From the NCBI GenBank assembly GCA_003416985.1, contig QVIN01000004.1:620001-684000 (forward strand): a DNA stretch of 64,000 nucleotides. The letters run 5' to 3'. Each line of letters begins with the position of its first letter. Position 1 is the first letter of the stretch. Made by a program: the position numbers and the translations under genes. The DNA comes from Duganella sp. BJB480. Its GTDB lineage: Bacteria; Pseudomonadota; Gammaproteobacteria; Burkholderiales; Burkholderiaceae_D. The notes below the pieces were generated by a model. That model worked only from the letters and a program-made list of their open reading frames with translations, was not told the DNA's origin and made no database searches. This document shows positions 1-8,886 of this stretch, piece by piece.

Positions 1-237
1 CTTGCCATCCTGGACGAAGGCCTCGATGCCGCACACGGTCGAGCAGTTCAGGCATACGCTGGTGACGCGCTTGGCGTTGCGGTAGTCGTTCTTGACCTTG
101 CGCTGGTCGCCGTTGGCCAGCGGCCGGTAGTTCAGCGCCTGCGCGGCGTTGGGCGTCAACAGGATGGTCTCGCCCAGTCCCAGTCCGGCCATCGAGCCGA
201 TGCCGCTTTTGATGAATCCCCGACGGTCCATGTTCAT
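1..237 (-). CDS. Molybdopterin oxidoreductase, catalytic subunit (N-terminal part)
   Basis: The first 79 residues are visible; the rest lies left of the window. Residues 5-10 read RRGFIK, a twin-arginine (Tat) export motif, followed by a short apolar stretch. Cys62, Cys65 and Cys69 form a C-x2-C-x3-C motif, as in the N-terminal [4Fe-4S] site of DMSO-reductase-family enzymes. It starts inside the stop of the upstream ferredoxin gene (ATGA overlap), so the two are translationally coupled and probably form one complex. The substrate cannot be told from this fragment; polysulfide, tetrathionate, sulfite or arsenic oxyanion enzymes all share this layout. Confidence 0.85.
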   Translation of the reverse strand, partial: MNMDRRGFIKSGIGSMAGLGLGETILLTPNAAQALNYRPLANGDQRKVKNDYRNAKRVTSVCLNCSTVCGIEAFVQDGK

Positions 238-941
238 GCTCCCTTCGGTTTTGAGAACGCTGACTTCAGCTGGTCCCAGGTGTCGATCTCGTAGGAGAAC
301 GGGTCGTGGCTGCGGCCCTTGGGCACCTTGTGCGCCATCGCGCGCGGCACCACGCCGCCCAGGCCCCGGTACTGCACCAGCGGCTTGGTCTTCTCCTCCG
401 GCTTGAGCGGCGCCACTTGCTGGCGGTGCTTGGCGTGGAACCGGCTGACCGGGCTGGCCGGATCGTTCAGGTCACCGAACGCGAATACATCGGCGGGGCA
501 TACCTCCACGCAGGCCGGCTCCATGTCCGCCGCCAGCCGGTGGGAGCAGAAGTCGCACTTGTCGGCCACCTCGGCCACCGGGTCGATGTGGATGGCGCCG
601 TAGGGACAGGCCTTGATGCAGTCGCGGCTGCGGTCGCAGGCGGTATCGTCGATGTGGATGATGCCGTCGGCGCCGCGCACGATGGCGTCGTTGGGGCAGG
701 CGTCCAGGCAGGGCGCGTCCTCGCACTGCATGCACAGCGTCGGCAGGAAGGCGCGTTTGGTGGTCGGCTGGTGGTTGTACGGATTGACCGAAGCGAAATC
801 GTAGTAGTACACCTTGGTGCGGAAGTGGCCGAGCGATACCGAATTTTCAACCTTGCACGCTACCGAGCAGGCGTGGCAGCCGATGCAGCGTTCGAGGTCG
901 ATGGCCATGCCCCATTTGGGGCCGGAGGTGGTGGAGGTCAT
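234..941 (-). CDS. 4Fe-4S ferredoxin-type electron-transfer subunit (DmsB/NrfC/TtrB-like)
   Basis: A 235-residue protein with four cysteine clusters in the order usual for electron-transfer subunits of molybdopterin complexes: C19-x2-C22-x2-C25-x3-C29, C70-x2-C73-x4-C78-x3-C82, C102-x5-C108-x3-C112 and C129-x2-C132-x11-C144-x3-C148. In the third cluster the second cysteine is replaced by Ser105. The start at 941 is preceded by AAGGA eight bases upstream. It overlaps the catalytic subunit gene by 4 nt and should pass electrons between that subunit and a membrane anchor outside the window. The family is sure; the specific reaction is not. Confidence 0.9.
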   Translation of the reverse strand: MTSTTSGPKWGMAIDLERCIGCHACSVACKVENSVSLGHFRTKVYYYDFASVNPYNHQPTTKRAFLPTLCMQCEDAPCLDACPNDAIVRGADGIIHIDDTACDRSRDCIKACPYGAIHIDPVAEVADKCDFCSHRLAADMEPACVEVCPADVFAFGDLNDPASPVSRFHAKHRQQVAPLKPEEKTKPLVQYRGLGGVVPRAMAHKVPKGRSHDPFSYEIDTWDQLKSAFSKPKGA

Positions 942-1073
942 GGGTGTGTTCCTTGGGGCGCGAGTCCTGGGATTAGACCACAAAATAATGCATAAGCAAT
1001 CGCGAATTCATTCGTTCAGGTTTGAACGGCTGCTTGCTAAGGTGGCGTCCCATTCTTCACCCGGATCACCTCA

Positions 1074-3758
1074 ATGAAAACAAAATTTGAATTGAAGCCT
1101 CTGGCGGCAGGCGCTATCGCGCTGCTGTGCGGGGCTACCGATCCTGCGCTGGCACAAGCGCAGGATGCACCGCCCGCCGTCGTCGTCACCGGCTCGCGCA
1201 TTCCGCGCGCCAGCCTGGAAGGGCCTTCTCCGGTCACCATCCTCACCGGCGAGGACATCACCAAGCAAGGCTACAAGAACGTCTTCGATGCGCTCAGCAA
1301 CCTGACGCAGAACAGCGGCTTCACCCAAGGCGCGGACTATGGCAACACCTTCACGCCGTCGGCCAACACCATCAGCCTGCGCGGCCTGGGGCCGAACCAC
1401 ACGCTGGTGCTGCTCAACGGCCGCCGCATGGCGGACTTCCCGATCGCGTACGAAGGCACGGTCAACTTCACCAACCTGGCCAACATTCCATCGAGCGTGG
1501 TGGAGCGCATCGAGATCCTCAGCGGCGGCGCCTCCGCCGTCTACGGCTCGGACGCCATCGCGGGCGTGGTCAACATCATCCTGAAAAAACAGGCCGAGGG
1601 AGTGGACGTTAACGTCAAAGTGGGCGGCACCTCGCGCGGCGGCGGTGGCGACCAGCGCCTGCAGCTGACCGGCGGCCAAAGCTTCGGCAAGCTCAATACG
1701 CTGTTCAGCGCCGAGTTCCTGGAACGCGATCCCTTGTGGAGCCGCGACCGCGAATTCATGAGCGCCAAGGTCGGTGTGGCTCCGACTCCCCTGTTGGGCC
1801 GCAAGAACGTCAACACCGGCAAGTATGTCGATCCGGGCGACGCCTGCGCCAACCTGGGCGACCTGTTCGAAGGCAGTACCGTCAAGTACACCGGCAAGTC
1901 GGGCAGCTACTGCGGCAGCGGCAAGGTGGGGCCGACCTACTGGACCACGCAGACCAAGAACAGCAGCCAGAATTTGTTCGGCAGCGCCAACTACGAGCTG
2001 TCGGCCGACACCACGCTGTTCGCCGAAGCACTGCTGGGCCAGAACCGCAGCGCCAACAACACGCGCGGGCCGTCGTGGACATCGGCGTCGACCGCCGACA
2101 GCTATTTCTGGAATAGGAACAGCGGCACCTACGAAGCCTGGAACCGCTACATCGCGCCGGAGGAAATCGGCGGCGTGCAGCGCTACAACCGCAGCTGGGA
2201 CGACCAGGCCAGCTCGATCGCCCTCGGCGCCAAGGGCCGCATACCCGGCACCGGCTGGCAGTACGAGGCCGGCTACACCGCCTCGCAGTACAAGAGCGAG
2301 AGCCACACGCCGCGCGCGCTGTCGAACATCGACAGCTTCTTCCTCGGTCCCAAGCTGGGCGTCGACCAAGACGGCGTGGCGATCTACGCACCCGATCCAG
2401 CGCGCCTGACGCGGCGCCTGACGCCGGCGGAATTCGACGGCATCACCGGCACTTCGGTCAGCAACGACAAGTCGTGGACCAACACCGCCAGCATCAGCGC
2501 CAACGGCGAGGCCTTCCAGCTGCCGGCCGGCCCGGTCAAGTTGGCGACGGTGGCGGAGGTGGGCAAGCAGGGCTTCTCGAACACGCCGGACCCGCGCATC
2601 AACCAGGGCTACTTCAACACGGTGACGCCGTCCGACGTCACCGCCGGCACCCGCAAGCGCTATGCGTTGGGCCTGGAGGCTAACGTGCCGCTGCTGCAGA
2701 AGCTGGATGCCACGCTGGCCGGTCGCTACGACCGTTACAGCTTCGCCGGCCGCAGCGACGGCAAGCTGACCTACAACGCCGGCCTGGAATGGCGCCCGGC
2801 CGCGCAGCTGCTGGTGCGCGGGAACCACTCGACCAGCTTCCGCGCGCCGGACATGAACTACATCTTCAAGGCGCGCGGCACCGGCTACTACTCTTCCACC
2901 ACCGACTACTACCGCTGCGCCAAGGCCGGCCAGCCGGTCGAGAAATGCGAGTTCGCCAACGTGTCGCCGGGCGCGGACTACGAGCAGTCAGGCAGCAAGG
3001 ACCTGCGTTCGGAGAAGGGCCGCTCGTCGGGCCTGGGCACGGTGTGGTCGCCGAGCGCCAACTTCGACCTGACGCTGGACTACTGGAACATCAAGATCGA
3101 CGACCTGGTCACGAACCTGAGCGCCGACAAGCTGCTGCGCGACGAGGCCCACTGCCGCACCACCAACGACCTGACCTCGCCGACCTGCGCCGACACCATC
3201 GCGCGCGTGGTCCGCAATCCGCTGACGGCGCTGAACAAGCCGGGCGAGATCCGGCAGATCCGCGTCAGCCCGATCAACGCCGCATCGACCAGCGTGAGCG
3301 GCATCGACATCAGCGGCAAGTACGTGCTGCGCACGCAGGCATACGGCGTATGGATCGCCAAGGGCGCCTACTCCAAGACGCTGAACAAGAAGTCACGCCA
3401 GTTCGCCGGCGACGAGGTGATCGACGACCTGGATGACCTGAGCAACGCCGACTGGCGCGACAAGCTCAATGCCAGCCTGACGTGGAACGTGGGCGACTGG
3501 TCGAACACCCTGTTCCTGCAACGCTACGGCAAGGTGCCCAACGGCGCCGGTACGGCCTTCCTGTCGCCGACCACGCTGGCCAACGCCAGCATCGTCTATC
3601 AGCTAAACCGGCGCACCACGGTGTCGGTGGCAGTCAACAATCTGTTCAACAAGGTCAAGGCCGACACCAGCGGCGGCTGGCCTTACTACCCGGTCGGTAA
3701 TTACAACCCGACCGGCCGCCAGGGCTGGGTCGAGCTGAATTACCACTTCGGCTCCTAA
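1074..3758 (+). CDS. TonB-dependent outer-membrane receptor
   Basis: An 894-residue protein with an N-terminal signal peptide ending near ALAQA (residue ~28), a TonB-box-like segment (PAVVVTGSR), a plug domain at about residues 45-170 (with SLRGLGPN, LLNGRR and YGSDAIAGVVNI) and a long beta-barrel ending in a YHFGS strand. It should import a TonB-energised ligand across the outer membrane. The SRIP/VVVTGSR type is typical of receptors for plant-polymer oligosaccharides or peptides in environmental proteobacteria, but the ligand cannot be read from the sequence. No strong Shine-Dalgarno precedes the ATG. Its stop overlaps the stop of the convergent small gene by 4 nt. Confidence 0.93.
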   Translation: MKTKFELKPLAAGAIALLCGATDPALAQAQDAPPAVVVTGSRIPRASLEGPSPVTILTGEDITKQGYKNVFDALSNLTQNSGFTQGADYGNTFTPSANTISLRGLGPNHTLVLLNGRRMADFPIAYEGTVNFTNLANIPSSVVERIEILSGGASAVYGSDAIAGVVNIILKKQAEGVDVNVKVGGTSRGGGGDQRLQLTGGQSFGKLNTLFSAEFLERDPLWSRDREFMSAKVGVAPTPLLGRKNVNTGKYVDPGDACANLGDLFEGSTVKYTGKSGSYCGSGKVGPTYWTTQTKNSSQNLFGSANYELSADTTLFAEALLGQNRSANNTRGPSWTSASTADSYFWNRNSGTYEAWNRYIAPEEIGGVQRYNRSWDDQASSIALGAKGRIPGTGWQYEAGYTASQYKSESHTPRALSNIDSFFLGPKLGVDQDGVAIYAPDPARLTRRLTPAEFDGITGTSVSNDKSWTNTASISANGEAFQLPAGPVKLATVAEVGKQGFSNTPDPRINQGYFNTVTPSDVTAGTRKRYALGLEANVPLLQKLDATLAGRYDRYSFAGRSDGKLTYNAGLEWRPAAQLLVRGNHSTSFRAPDMNYIFKARGTGYYSSTTDYYRCAKAGQPVEKCEFANVSPGADYEQSGSKDLRSEKGRSSGLGTVWSPSANFDLTLDYWNIKIDDLVTNLSADKLLRDEAHCRTTNDLTSPTCADTIARVVRNPLTALNKPGEIRQIRVSPINAASTSVSGIDISGKYVLRTQAYGVWIAKGAYSKTLNKKSRQFAGDEVIDDLDDLSNADWRDKLNASLTWNVGDWSNTLFLQRYGKVPNGAGTAFLSPTTLANASIVYQLNRRTTVSVAVNNLFNKVKADTSGGWPYYPVGNYNPTGRQGWVELNYHFGS

Positions 3759-4015
3759 GCCGGCCGGTGCTGCGCGACCAGTTCGCGCAGCGCCGGATCG
3801 CTGATCTCGAAGATATCGAAGACACCCAGCGCCTCCATCCCCGGCAGGCCGTCGATGATGTCGGCGCGCGCTTCGGCGCGGGCCTCCTCCGAGCTGTCCT
3901 TCGCCTGCAAGGTGCGGGCGTTGGCTAGGAAGGCGCCAACGGTGCCCTTCCTCACGGTGACGCCGTTGAATTCTCCGCTGTTGATGTGGTCTGGCAGTAC
4001 GTCTTGTGCTCGCAT
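3755..4015 (-). CDS. Small hypothetical protein, 86 aa
   Basis: Starts at an ATG preceded by AAGGAG with eight bases spacing, the best Shine-Dalgarno in this part of the window, so it is very likely translated. The product is soluble and acidic, with no signal peptide or membrane segment. It has a Gly/Val-rich N-terminal part (residues 10-30) and a helical Glu/Ala/Arg-rich centre. I do not recognise the family. It is convergent with the TonB receptor (4-nt stop overlap) and divergent from the AraC regulator, with 87 bases between the two starts. Confidence 0.7.
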   Translation of the reverse strand: MRAQDVLPDHINSGEFNGVTVRKGTVGAFLANARTLQAKDSSEEARAEARADIIDGLPGMEALGVFDIFEISDPALRELVAQHRPA

Positions 4016-4102
4016 GATGAAAACTCCTTGTGGGTTGATGGGGACTTCATCTTGACAGCGCGCCGGTGGCCTGGCTTGCGCGGCGATGCCATAATGTGTC
4101 GC

Positions 4103-4909
4103 ATGCAAGCCAAACCATCTCCACTGATCGATCCCGCCCGCGCCGATGCCGATGGCGGCCCGCTGCTGTTCGCCGCGCTGTCGGGCGGCGACATGCGGCA
4201 CACGCCCACGCACAGCCACGCGCGCGGCCAGGCCATCGGCGCCTTGAGCGGCTTGCTGACCATCGGCACGGAGCGCGAGCGGCTGGTGGTGCCTCCGGGG
4301 TATGCGATCTGGATGCCGCCGCATCACCCGCACGGACTCGATGCACACGGGCCGACCAGCGGCTGGAGCGTCTACGTCGCGCCGGACGCCTGCGCCGCGC
4401 TGCCCGCGCTGCCGCAGGTGTTCCAGGTATCTGGCTTGTTGAGGGAGGCGGTGCTGCGCGCCAGCGCATGGCCGCAGGCACCCGCGCCAGCTGCCGCGCA
4501 GGAGCGCATCGTGGCGGTGGTCCTTGACGAACTGGCGGCCGCCGCGCGCGAACAGCTGGTGCTGACCATGCCCACCGACCGCCGCGCGTTGAAGATCGCG
4601 CTGGCGCTGGCCGCCGATCCGGCCGATGCGCGTTCATTGAATGAGTGGGCCGATTGGGCCGCCATCGCCCCGCGCACGTTGACGCGGCGCTTTGCGGAGG
4701 AGACCGGACTGTCCTTCACCGACTGGCGTCAGCGCGCCCGCTTGATGCGGGCGGTGGAGCTGCTGGCGGCCGGGCAGGCCGTCACCGCCGTGGCGCTGGA
4801 GCTGGGCTACGACAGCCTGAGCGCCTTCATCGCCATGTTCCGCCGCGAGATGGGCGTGGCACCCGGCGGATTCGCCGCCGCACACGCGGCGGCGTTGGCG
4901 CTGCCTTAG
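4103..4909 (+). CDS. AraC-family transcriptional regulator with N-terminal cupin domain
   Basis: 268 residues from this ATG; an in-frame ATG at 4094 would add three. The N-terminal third is a cupin-like sensor with several His residues (HTPTHSH, PPHHPHG). The C-terminal ~100 residues carry the double helix-turn-helix of AraC/XylS proteins (first helix pair around APRTLTRRF, second around ALELGYDSLSAFIAMFRREMG). No Shine-Dalgarno is seen; an extended -10-like sequence (TGC CATAAT, 4087-4095) ends eight bases before the chosen ATG. Its end overlaps the MFS gene end by 4 nt. It may control that exporter or the divergent small gene. Confidence 0.88.
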   Translation: MQAKPSPLIDPARADADGGPLLFAALSGGDMRHTPTHSHARGQAIGALSGLLTIGTERERLVVPPGYAIWMPPHHPHGLDAHGPTSGWSVYVAPDACAALPALPQVFQVSGLLREAVLRASAWPQAPAPAAAQERIVAVVLDELAAAAREQLVLTMPTDRRALKIALALAADPADARSLNEWADWAAIAPRTLTRRFAEETGLSFTDWRQRARLMRAVELLAAGQAVTAVALELGYDSLSAFIAMFRREMGVAPGGFAAAHAAALALP

Positions 4910-6123
4910 ACTTTCACGCCGGCGTTGAGCGCCGAGGAGTGGGCGGCATACTCGGTCAGCCAGTACAGCAGCGCCAGGCCGGGGAAGGCCATGCCGGTCA
5001 ACAGCGCGGCGTGCCAGCCGTGGGTGGCGTACATCCAGCCGCCCAACGCGGAGCCGAGCGCGCCGCCGGCGAAGAACAGCGCGAAGTACACGCCATTCAA
5101 GCGGCTGCGCACCTCAGCACCCAGCGAGAAGATGGCGCGCTGGCCCAGCACCAGGTTGGCCGCCACACCCATGTCCAGCACGATGGATGCGATCACCAGC
5201 ATCGCCAGCGCCACGTTGCGCGATTCGGGCGCCACCATCGGCAGCGCGAAGCCCACCACGCCCAGCGCCAGCGCGGCGGCGGTTGCCGTCAGCGTGTGGC
5301 CGGCATCGGCCAGGCGCCCGGCGACCGGCGAGGCCACCGCGCCCGCCATGCCGACCAGCGCGAACACCGCGATGCCGGTCTGCGACAGGTGGAACTGCGG
5401 GCCGGCCAGCATCAGCGGGGCCACGGTCCAGAACAGGCTGAAGGAGCCGAACAGGCCGGCGTGGTAGGCGGCGCGGCGGCGCAGCACCGGGGTGCGCAGG
5501 AACAGGTGCCACAGGGACGCCATCAGCGCCGGGTAGCTGATGGTGGCGGTCGGCACGCGCAGCGGCAGTTTGGCGCGCAGCACCAGCGCCACGGCCAGCA
5601 CCAGCACGGCGGCGCCGCCGAACACCACGTGCCAGTTGCTGGCGTCGGCGATCAGGCTGGCGGCGGGGCGGGCCAGCATGATCCCCAGCAGCAGGCCGCT
5701 GACCACCTTGCCGACCGTGTGGCCGCGCGTGGCTTCCTTCGACAGGTGGGCGGCGAACGGCACGATGATCTGCGCCGCCACCGAGCCCAGGCCGATGCCC
5801 AGCGCGGCGCTCAGGAACATCCATGCGCTGGTGCTGAACGCGGCCAGCATCAGCATGGCGGAGGTGAACAGCAGGCCGGTGACGATCAGGCGGCGGTTTT
5901 CCAGCAGGTCGCCCAGCGGCACGACGAACAGCAGGCCGAGGGTGTAGCCGATCTGCGTCAGCGTGACGATCAGGCCGGCCGCCTGCGGCGACAGGCCGGT
6001 GGCGGCGCTGATCGGGCCGACCAGCGTTTGTGCGTAGTACAGGTTGGCGACGATCAGGCCGGTCGCGGCGGCCAGCAGCAGCACCATGCCGGGGCTGATG
6101 TCGTCTTGTGCGGGATTGCTCAT
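4906..6123 (-). CDS. MFS transporter (DHA1/AraJ-like drug or metabolite exporter)
   Basis: 405 residues, nearly all apolar, with about 12 predicted membrane helices and the loop 2-3 signature region (VVPLGDLLENRRLIVTG). The length and features fit 12-TM proton antiporters of the DHA1 type. The start at 6123 has GGAG eight bases upstream. It is divergent from a LysR regulator, 103 bases apart, with two palindromes between them, the usual arrangement of an exporter under its own LysR activator. The substrate is unknown. Confidence 0.9.
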   Translation of the reverse strand: MSNPAQDDISPGMVLLLAAATGLIVANLYYAQTLVGPISAATGLSPQAAGLIVTLTQIGYTLGLLFVVPLGDLLENRRLIVTGLLFTSAMLMLAAFSTSAWMFLSAALGIGLGSVAAQIIVPFAAHLSKEATRGHTVGKVVSGLLLGIMLARPAASLIADASNWHVVFGGAAVLVLAVALVLRAKLPLRVPTATISYPALMASLWHLFLRTPVLRRRAAYHAGLFGSFSLFWTVAPLMLAGPQFHLSQTGIAVFALVGMAGAVASPVAGRLADAGHTLTATAAALALGVVGFALPMVAPESRNVALAMLVIASIVLDMGVAANLVLGQRAIFSLGAEVRSRLNGVYFALFFAGGALGSALGGWMYATHGWHAALLTGMAFPGLALLYWLTEYAAHSSALNAGVKV

Positions 6124-6184
6124 GATGACTCCGTAAGTAAGTGGGGATGGGCAGATTCTAGGCAAAACCGCGGCAAAGATAATT

Positions 6185-6220
6185 AGGGCATAATGCCCTT
6201 ATACTTTTCACATAATGTGA
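6185..6220. promoter_or_regulatory. Two palindromic operator candidates between MFS exporter and LysR genes
   Basis: AGGGCAT-A-ATGCCCT at 6185-6199 and TCACAT-A-ATGTGA at 6208-6220 are both perfect inverted repeats. Their centres (6192 and 6214) are 22 bp apart, about two helical turns, so both face the same side of the DNA. LysR proteins typically bind such a pair, one recognition and one activation site. The second site lies just upstream of the lysR ATG, which fits autoregulation. Confidence 0.6.
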
Positions 6221-6226
6221 ACAATC

Positions 6227-7138
6227 ATGGACAGACTCAAGGCCATGCAGACCTTTGTGCGCATCGTCGAGGCCAACAGCTACACGCGGGCCGCCGAAAC
6301 GCTGGATCTGCCGCGCGCCGCGCTCACGGCGACCATCAAGAAACTGGAGGCCTTCCTCGGCACCCAGCTGCTGCAGCGGACCACGCGCCGCCTGTCGCTC
6401 ACGCCCGACGGCGCCGACTATTTCAGGAAGTGCCTGGAGATCCTGCAGGCGGTGGAGGACGCCGAGGGCGCGTTCCGCGGCCATGGCCGGGGCAAGCCGC
6501 ATGGCAAGCTGCGGGTGGAGCTGCCGGGCGCGGTGGGCCGCCACGCGGTGCTGCCGCACATCGCCGGCTTTTGCCGCGAGTATCCCGACATCGAGCTGGT
6601 GATCAGCCTGAACGAGCGCCTCACCGACCTGACGCAGGAAGGCCTGGACTGCTCGCTGCGCGTGGGCGAGCTGCAGGATTCGGCGATGGTCGCGCGGCGC
6701 CTGGGCAACATGGGCTTCCTGACCTGCGCCGCGCCGTCCTACCTGGCCGCGCACGGCGTGCCGCAAACACCGGTCGACCTGGCGGCGCATCGCGGCGTGA
6801 CGCATTTCTCAGGTCGCACCGGCCGCGCCTTCGCCTGGGACTACGTGGTCGACGGCGGCGTGACGATGGTGGAGGTGCCCGGCGCGATCGCGGTCAACGA
6901 TCCCGACGCCTACGTCATCTGCGCCTTGCAGGGCATGGGCCTGATCCAGGCGGCGCGCTACCAGGTGCGCCAGCATCTGGCCAGCGGCGCGCTGGTCGAG
7001 GTGCTGGCCGCGACCCCGCCCACGCCGATGCCGATCTCGCTGCTGTACCCGCAGGGACGCATGGCGTCGCCGCGCCTGCGGGTGTTCGCGGACTGGATCG
7101 CCGGCGTGTTCAAGGCCGATCCCGACCTGCAGGCCTAA
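6227..7138 (+). CDS. LysR-family transcriptional regulator
   Basis: 303 residues. The N-terminal 60 form the LysR winged helix-turn-helix (SYTRAAETLDLPRAALTATI then LLQRTTRRLSLTPDG); the remainder is the periplasmic-binding-protein-like effector domain. This matches the CrgA-type subgroup that regulates neighbouring exporters or oxidoreductases. It is divergent from the MFS gene and is the most probable regulator of it. No strong Shine-Dalgarno is seen before the ATG. Confidence 0.93.
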   Translation: MDRLKAMQTFVRIVEANSYTRAAETLDLPRAALTATIKKLEAFLGTQLLQRTTRRLSLTPDGADYFRKCLEILQAVEDAEGAFRGHGRGKPHGKLRVELPGAVGRHAVLPHIAGFCREYPDIELVISLNERLTDLTQEGLDCSLRVGELQDSAMVARRLGNMGFLTCAAPSYLAAHGVPQTPVDLAAHRGVTHFSGRTGRAFAWDYVVDGGVTMVEVPGAIAVNDPDAYVICALQGMGLIQAARYQVRQHLASGALVEVLAATPPTPMPISLLYPQGRMASPRLRVFADWIAGVFKADPDLQA

Positions 7139-7185
7139 ATTGTAAGAAAGATTGCCAAATAGATACGCCGGCGTGGATTGCGGAT

Positions 7186-7198
7186 TATAATTTCGCGA
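7186..7198 (+). promoter_or_regulatory. Perfect -10 box abutting a start codon (possible leaderless mRNA)
   Basis: TATAAT at 7186-7191 ends seven bases before the ATG at 7198, so initiation at the usual distance would begin on the A of the start codon. No Shine-Dalgarno is present. A good -35 at 16-18 bp is not visible, which lowers confidence. Confidence 0.4.
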
Positions 7199-8793
7199 TG
7201 AAAATGACTCCCCTTGCCTTCGCGGCCGCGCTGGCGCTGCCCTTGCTGAGCGGCTGCGGCGGCGATGCGCCGCCAGCGCCGGCCACCCCGGTTGCGCCGG
7301 TCGAACCGGTCACCCCGCCGGTCACTCCACCCGTGACGCCGCCCGTGACCCCACCGGTGACCCCGCCAGTGACCCCGCCGGTTACGCCTCCCGTCACGCC
7401 TCCCGTCACGCCGCCGCTGGACTACACCGGCGACTGGTTCGTGCTGGCCTCGCACTGCGAGAAGCCGCGCCCGGGCTCCTCGGTCGAGGTGCAGGGCACG
7501 CTGATGGACGAGCTGAAATGGCTGCGCTCCGTCCAGGAGAACGCCTACCTCTGGTACAAGGAGATCCCTGCCGATCTGAAGATCGAGAGCTACAAGAGCA
7601 CGACCGCCTACTTCGCCGACCTGAAAACGCCGGTGATCACCGCGTCCGGCCGGCCCAAGGACCGCTTCCACTTCACCTATCCGACCGACGCCTGGCGGGC
7701 GCTGTCGGACTCCGGCGTCGAGTTGGGCTACGGCCTGACTTGGCTGCGCAGCACCGACACTTCGACCCGGCGCGTGTGGACGCTGACGATGGTGGCGCCG
7801 GATTCCCCGGCCGCCCTGGCCGGCCTGCGGCGCGGCGACGTGCTGGTCTCGGTCGACGATGTCGCCATCGGCGACACCAGCACCGCCGGCCTGGCCGCGC
7901 TCAACGCCGGCCTGTTCCCGGTCAAGGCAGGCGAATCCCATCGCATGGTGCTGAACCGCGACGGCGTCCCGCGCACGGTCACCATGACGTCGCAGCAATT
8001 GGCCGTGCCGCCGGTGCAAAACGTCAAGCTGCTCGACACGCCCGGCGGCAAGGTCGGCTACCTGCAATTCAACGAGCACAATGCGGTGGCCGAAGGCCAG
8101 CTGGTGAAAGCCTTCAACGGCTTCAAGAGCGCCGGCGTCGCCGACCTGGTGCTGGACATGCGCTACAACGGCGGCGGCCTGCTGGACATCGCCAACGAGC
8201 TGGCCTACATGATCGCCGGTCCGGGACCGACCGCCGGCAAGACCTTCGAACAGCTGCGCGCCAACGACAAGACCAAGCAGGACCCGCCGTCGAAATTCCT
8301 GACCAGCACCAGCGGTTTCAAGTCGCCGGATCAGCTCCCGCCGGGCACACCGCTGCCTTACCTTGGCCTGAAGCGGGTCACCATCCTGACCACGCCCGGC
8401 ACCTGTTCGGCCAGCGAGTCCGTCATCAATAGCCTGCGTGGAATCGACATCGAGGTCACGCTGATCGGCGGAGAAACCTGCGGCAAGCCGTATGCCTTTA
8501 TTCCGTCTCCCAATTGCGGCACCACCTATTTCTCGATCCAGTACCAGGGCGTGAACAACAAGGGCTTCGGCGACTACGCCGACGGCTTCCCGCCGACCTG
8601 CCGCGCCGGCGACGACCTGACGCAGACGCTGGGCGACCCGGCCGAGAACATGCTCGCGGCGGCGCTCAGCTACCGCGCCAGCGGCGCCTGTCCGGTGGCG
8701 CCGCAGGGCAACCGCATGCAGGCCGGCGCCAAGGAAGGCGCTATGCAGCTGGTGCGGCCGCCGGTGAAGGAAATCGCGATCCGCAATCGCTGA
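7198..8793 (+). CDS. S41-family (C-terminal-processing-type) peptidase lipoprotein
   Basis: 531 residues. Residues 1-20 form a lipoprotein signal with lipobox LLSGC (Cys20). A proline-rich linker of nine VTPP repeats follows (residues ~38-73), then an N-terminal helical region, a PDZ domain (around SPAALAGLRRGDVLVSVDDV) and the S41 catalytic domain. The motif CSASES (403-408) supplies the nucleophile, most likely Ser406, and GETCGK supplies Lys430. The spacing is close to the Ser-Lys distance of Tsp/CtpA. It should be a membrane-tethered periplasmic or surface protease. It lies between lysR and a secreted M14 peptidase. Confidence 0.9.
   Translation: MKMTPLAFAAALALPLLSGCGGDAPPAPATPVAPVEPVTPPVTPPVTPPVTPPVTPPVTPPVTPPVTPPVTPPLDYTGDWFVLASHCEKPRPGSSVEVQGTLMDELKWLRSVQENAYLWYKEIPADLKIESYKSTTAYFADLKTPVITASGRPKDRFHFTYPTDAWRALSDSGVELGYGLTWLRSTDTSTRRVWTLTMVAPDSPAALAGLRRGDVLVSVDDVAIGDTSTAGLAALNAGLFPVKAGESHRMVLNRDGVPRTVTMTSQQLAVPPVQNVKLLDTPGGKVGYLQFNEHNAVAEGQLVKAFNGFKSAGVADLVLDMRYNGGGLLDIANELAYMIAGPGPTAGKTFEQLRANDKTKQDPPSKFLTSTSGFKSPDQLPPGTPLPYLGLKRVTILTTPGTCSASESVINSLRGIDIEVTLIGGETCGKPYAFIPSPNCGTTYFSIQYQGVNNKGFGDYADGFPPTCRAGDDLTQTLGDPAENMLAAALSYRASGACPVAPQGNRMQAGAKEGAMQLVRPPVKEIAIRNR
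7309..7416 (+). repeat. Nine tandem 12-nt repeats encoding VTPP
   Basis: Nine consecutive 12-base units each encode Val-Thr-Pro-Pro. The units differ at third codon positions (gtc/gtg/gtt, acc/act/acg, and ccg/cca/cct/ccc), so the peptide repeat is kept while the DNA has drifted. It forms a stiff linker between the lipid anchor and the peptidase domain. Confidence 0.95.
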
Positions 8794-8886
8794 CGCGCAA
8801 AGCCGACTATAATTTCCAGCGCATCCGATGCCGGCGGGCCGCTCCCGCCGGGCATCGGCCATTCAACCCTTGCTGGAAGCCTGTCC

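Noticed and set aside
1071..2828. Long minus-strand frame opposite the TonB receptor
   Set aside because: Repetitive Arg/Ala/Gly-rich product without motifs; a GC-bias shadow of a gene with clear domains.
4052..4057. TTGACA as a -35 box for the AraC gene
   Set aside because: No -10 at 16-18 bp; the extended -10 near the ATG is 32 bp away.
7309..7416. Tandem repeat as a CRISPR-like or variable-number array
   Set aside because: Units are 12 nt, in frame, without spacers, and encode a regular peptide linker.
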